NCBI GenBank assembly: GCA_025996835.1
Contig: BNTU01000130.1
Location: forward strand, 1 to 8,079
DNA: 8,079 nt
From: Bacteroidia bacterium
Lineage (GTDB): Bacteria; Bacteroidota; Bacteroidia; Bacteroidales; Azobacteroidaceae
Direction of reading: 5' to 3'
Shown here: one piece after another, positions 5,972 through 8,079 of the stretch
Layout: each line of letters opens with the position of its first letter
Numbering within the stretch: the first letter of the stretch is position 1
Translations under genes and position numbers: made by a program
Notes under the pieces: generated by a model
Told to the model about the DNA's origin: nothing
Seen by the model: only the letters and a program-made list of their open reading frames with translations
Databases searched by the model: none

Positions 5972-6907
5972 ATGTACGAACTGATTGATTCCGGCGATTA
6001 CGAAAAACTTGAACGCTTTGGGCAGTACGTCCTCCGTCGCCCCGAGCCGCAAGCCGTGTGGCGCAAAGCACTTTCCGACAGCGAATGGGTGGCACAAACC
6101 CATGCATGGTTTCGCAAAGCCTCCCGCAGGAGTGAATTGCATTTGTCCTCCAACACCGAAGGCAACGAAAAAGGCGAATGGATTTTGAAGCAGGGGATGC
6201 CACAGCAGTGGTTTGTGGACTATACATACAACGATTTAAAGTTGCGCTTCCGCCTCGGATTAACCTCTTTCAAGCACGTAGGCATTTTCCCCGAACAGGC
6301 AGAAAATTGGAACTACATTTACGATTCTGTGCGGGGGATTGCGCGCACCGGCGCGCACACCGTCATTGCGGGCTTGACCCGCAACCCCCTGCCAATAGAA
6401 GCACCTCGTGTACTAAACCTCTTTGCCTACACCGGCGGAGCATCGCTGGCGGCGAAAGCGGCAGGTGCTGATGTAACACATGTCGATTCCGTCAAACAGG
6501 TGCTCAACTGGTCGCGCGAAAATATGGAGGCTTCGGGGCTTGACAATATCCGTTGGGTGTGCGAAGATGCCCTGAAATTCGTGCTCCGCGAAGCCAAACG
6601 CGGCAAAAAATACCACGCCATCCTCCTCGACCCTCCCGCCTACGGGCGCGGTCCCGACGGCGAACGCTGGATTCTCGAAGACGACATCGCCGCCCTGATG
6701 CTCGCGTGCAGCCAAATCCTCGAACCCGACAACGCTTTCATCGTCCTCAACCTCTATTCGATGGGCTTTTCAGCACTCGTAGCCGACAATTTGGTGCACG
6801 ACTACTTCCCCCGCCTCACTGTACGCACATCCGGCGAACTGTTTTTGCCCGACCAAGCCGACCGAAAATTGCCTCTAAGCGTTTTTTGCAGAGCAAAAAC
6901 TCTTTAG
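5972..6907 (+). CDS. Class I SAM-dependent methyltransferase (RlmI/COG1092-like)
   Basis: A 311-residue cytosolic protein resembling Bacteroidetes class I rRNA-methyltransferase-like proteins. The N-terminal ~120 residues (MYELIDSGDYEKLERFG, then HVGIFPEQAENW at ~104) are a substrate-side domain. The Rossmann domain starts with SAM-binding motif I, VLNLFAYTGG (147-156), then VTHVDSVKQVLNWSREN with the acidic SAM-ribose ligand after the second strand. The catalytic-type motif DPPAYG is at 220-225, as in m5C/m6A and RlmI-type enzymes. The substrate, probably RNA, is inferred from the family and is not determined. Residues ~131-138 (VIAGLTRN) are encoded by an inserted palindromic repeat immediately before motif I, in an expected linker. 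The ATG at 5972 lies 4 bases after the heptamer array, with no Shine-Dalgarno. The first codons fit relatives recalled from this phylum. Confidence 0.88.
   Translation: MYELIDSGDYEKLERFGQYVLRRPEPQAVWRKALSDSEWVAQTHAWFRKASRRSELHLSSNTEGNEKGEWILKQGMPQQWFVDYTYNDLKLRFRLGLTSFKHVGIFPEQAENWNYIYDSVRGIARTGAHTVIAGLTRNPLPIEAPRVLNLFAYTGGASLAAKAAGADVTHVDSVKQVLNWSRENMEASGLDNIRWVCEDALKFVLREAKRGKKYHAILLDPPAYGRGPDGERWILEDDIAALMLACSQILEPDNAFIVLNLYSMGFSALVADNLVHDYFPRLTVRTSGELFLPDQADRKLPLSVFCRAKTL
6362..6392 (+). repeat. Palindromic repeat copy C inside the methyltransferase gene
   Basis: The core TTGCGGGCTTGACCCGCAA, preceded by GTCA, is identical over 23 bases to the reverse complement of copy B. The following CCCCCTGC tract is shared with the reverse complement of copy A. 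In the host gene it reads VIAGLTRNP, a different frame and orientation from copy B (CHCGLDPQ). It falls in the linker between the N-terminal domain and the SAM-binding fold. Confidence 0.9.
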
Positions 6908-6914
6908 TTTTTTT
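6883..6914 (+). terminator. Weak terminator-like hairpin at the end of the methyltransferase gene
   Basis: TTTTTGC (6883-6889), a three-base loop AGA and GCAAAAA (6893-6899) form an A/T-rich 7-bp stem. Seven T (6908-6914) follow after a short gap, just past the TAG stop. The stem is weak and overlaps coding sequence, so function is uncertain. Confidence 0.3.
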
Positions 6915-7212
6915 GACTTCCTTTTACCTGCTACTCCATTGACAGGTGCACGACAAATTTCCCTTTTTTACTTTCCCAATTTTTCTATTGATATGAAAGC
7001 CCTACGGGCTACAAAAGCCATATATTCCCCTGTTCGGCGTAGGCTCTGCCTACGTCGTATTAAACGCAAGGCTCCAGCCTTGCCTAAACATCCATCCCTA
7101 TTTTTCATATATTCGTTCATAATTTATCCAATTGTTTTCATAATCGTATAATTTTTCAGACCTACCAACAATGTTTTTATTTCTTTTCCCAACTATAGTC
7201 AATTGATAGATA
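6908..7212. other. Convergent intergenic region, A/T-rich with one hairpin cluster
   Basis: This 305-base gap separates two converging genes. The flanks 6915-6990 and 7084-7212 are A/T-rich and show no gene, promoter or RNA that I can support. The only structured part is the three-hairpin cluster at 6998-7083. A 70-codon open frame across it appears to be an artefact of the palindromes. Confidence 0.7.
6998..7083. repeat. Cluster of three short palindromes (REP-like element)
   Basis: Three perfect hairpins follow one another: AGCCC-TAC-GGGCT (6998-7010), CGTAGGC-TCT-GCCTACG (7038-7054) and GCAAGGCT-CC-AGCCTTGC (7066-7083). They are much more GC-rich than the surrounding DNA and stems lengthen from 5 to 7 to 8 bp. 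The composite looks like a dispersed palindromic element or a bidirectional transcript-end structure between converging genes. Whether it recurs in the genome cannot be seen here. Confidence 0.75.
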
Positions 7213-8079
7213 TCACTCTTTTACACAACGAATAGAGTAATTAGTGAGATTTGGATATGAGCTATATACCCAAGTGATACTCTCTTCATTAGGAGTAATT
7301 ACCAAAAGATAATTTTCCTCCCAATTACCGGTTTCACCTATTTCACGAGTTGTTGAAAAATAATAATAGCTACGAGAACCTTTACTACTTACGCTTCCGT
7401 TAAAGTAATATCCCGGAATGGGGATAAACAAACAGCCTTTAAAATCCACCGCAGTGGCAGATTCGCTATTCGAACCAAAAAACCATCCGTCTGCGCCGGC
7501 ATTGTATTTAGACTCAACCTGAAGAAGTTTTTCAATTTCACTCCGTGTCGGGAATCGCCAGCCTTCGGGGCAAGGGCTGTTTTCCGGTAGCCAAGTTGTG
7601 CTTGCAACAATAAAATCTTCCTTGCTGGGAACATGCCATTCCGGAGATACAACCCATTTAAGTCCGGCATCCACAATGGAATAGGCAACAGCATCATTAA
7701 ATTGATAAAGTCTGCCTGACACTAAGGGATGATAAGCAAATGTGCCAAACGCATCTACATTAGAATTTGCCCAAATTACACCATCTATAAGTACTCCATT
7801 TTCCGGCACAACGATGCCGTCTTGAATGATAGCAACTGCTTTCTGCAATGTATCAGCATGAATAGTAACAGTAGCAGTGCGCTCCATATCCGTTGGATTT
7901 GCTTCTATTGTTACCGTAACAGTAGCATTTCCATTACCACTTGTGGGAGAAATCGTACACCAAGCAGAAGCGGCATCAACGGTAGCCGTCCATCTCACAC
8001 TGCTTGTTATATCAATTTGATACGTCCCTGCATCTTTATTTGCAGTAACTGCGTCTTTATCAGTGGATAAAGACACAGT
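7213..8079 (-). CDS. BACON and FISUMP domain surface protein, C-terminal part (5' end outside window)
   Basis: The frame is open to the right edge, so only the last 289 codons are seen; a GTG near the edge is unlikely to be the true start. The first ~87 residues form a BACON-type beta-sandwich: VSLSTDKDAVTANKDAGTY, then W-T-A-T, AWCTISPTSGNGNATVTVTI, and ERTATVTI...VAIIQDG. BACON domains are common in Bacteroidetes extracellular proteins and are linked to carbohydrate or mucin binding. The remaining ~190 residues match the FISUMP-type domain (Fibrobacter succinogenes major paralogous domain). They begin with DGVIWANSNV, include the hallmark CPEGWRFPTRSE and GSRSYYYFSTT, and end in YSIRCVKE. 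By family it is an exported, probably lipid-anchored surface protein; its ligand is unknown. Signal peptide and promoter lie outside the window. Confidence 0.88.
   Translation of the reverse strand, partial: TVSLSTDKDAVTANKDAGTYQIDITSSVRWTATVDAASAWCTISPTSGNGNATVTVTIEANPTDMERTATVTIHADTLQKAVAIIQDGIVVPENGVLIDGVIWANSNVDAFGTFAYHPLVSGRLYQFNDAVAYSIVDAGLKWVVSPEWHVPSKEDFIVASTTWLPENSPCPEGWRFPTRSEIEKLLQVESKYNAGADGWFFGSNSESATAVDFKGCLFIPIPGYYFNGSVSSKGSRSYYYFSTTREIGETGNWEENYLLVITPNEESITWVYSSYPNLTNYSIRCVKE

Noticed and set aside
6939..7151. 70-codon open frame on the plus strand across the hairpin cluster
   Set aside because: Its basic stretch is just the translation of three palindromes, followed by an A/T-rich hydrophobic tail. 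There is no start context or known family, so I treat it as an artefact.

Overview
The window looks like a Bacteroidota chromosome, most likely of the order Bacteroidales. The evidence is a set of family and promoter signatures. Three genes are preceded by the Bacteroidetes -7 promoter element TAnnTTTG, each time as TACCTTTG. Strong Shine-Dalgarno sequences are mostly absent. The surface proteins carry domains typical of the phylum (BACON, FISUMP, GLUG-like repeats, MBG and YDG). PanD has a Met-Met start and overall sequence that resemble Bacteroides PanD from memory. No database search was possible, so the species is not assigned.

Layout from left to right. Positions 1-2728 (minus strand) hold the N-terminal 909 codons of a very large secreted repeat protein: signal peptide, about eleven GLUG-like repeats, two W-x-F-x-x-VW modules, an InlB-B-like repeat, MBG, YDG and a Pro/Glu repeat spacer. 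It runs off the left edge. Positions 2799-4738 (minus strand) form a compact likely operon, panD, then a DUF2156/LPG-synthase-C protein, then a GNAT acetyltransferase, with gaps of 15 and 32 bases. Diverging from panD is a CorA-type Mg2+ channel gene (4940-5878), followed by a class I SAM-dependent methyltransferase (5972-6907). After a 305-base convergent gap with a cluster of three hairpins, the C-terminal part of a BACON-FISUMP protein (minus strand) enters from the right edge.

The most unusual content is in the repeats. (1) The panD/corA divergent promoter region is a perfect 48-bp inverted repeat around a 48-bp centre. Each arm carries one promoter -7 box plus four copies of the heptamer GTTATGA, so the two promoters are mirror images. 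(2) The same heptamer family fills the corA-methyltransferase gap as a second inverted array that begins inside the corA stop codon. (3) A small palindromic repeat (core TTGCGGG-TCAAG-CCCGCAA) occurs three times. Two copies lie inside coding sequence and are read in different frames, giving the peptides CHCGLDPQ and VIAGLTRNP. A degenerate third copy supplies the last residues and the stop codon of the DUF2156 gene. (4) Three adjacent hairpins sit in the convergent gap at 6998-7083.

No complete novel defence or biosynthetic system is visible. The genes are housekeeping (pantothenate supply, Mg2+ transport, RNA-type methyltransferase) flanked by fast-evolving surface proteins. The strongest leads are the mirrored promoter palindrome and the protein-invading palindromic repeats.
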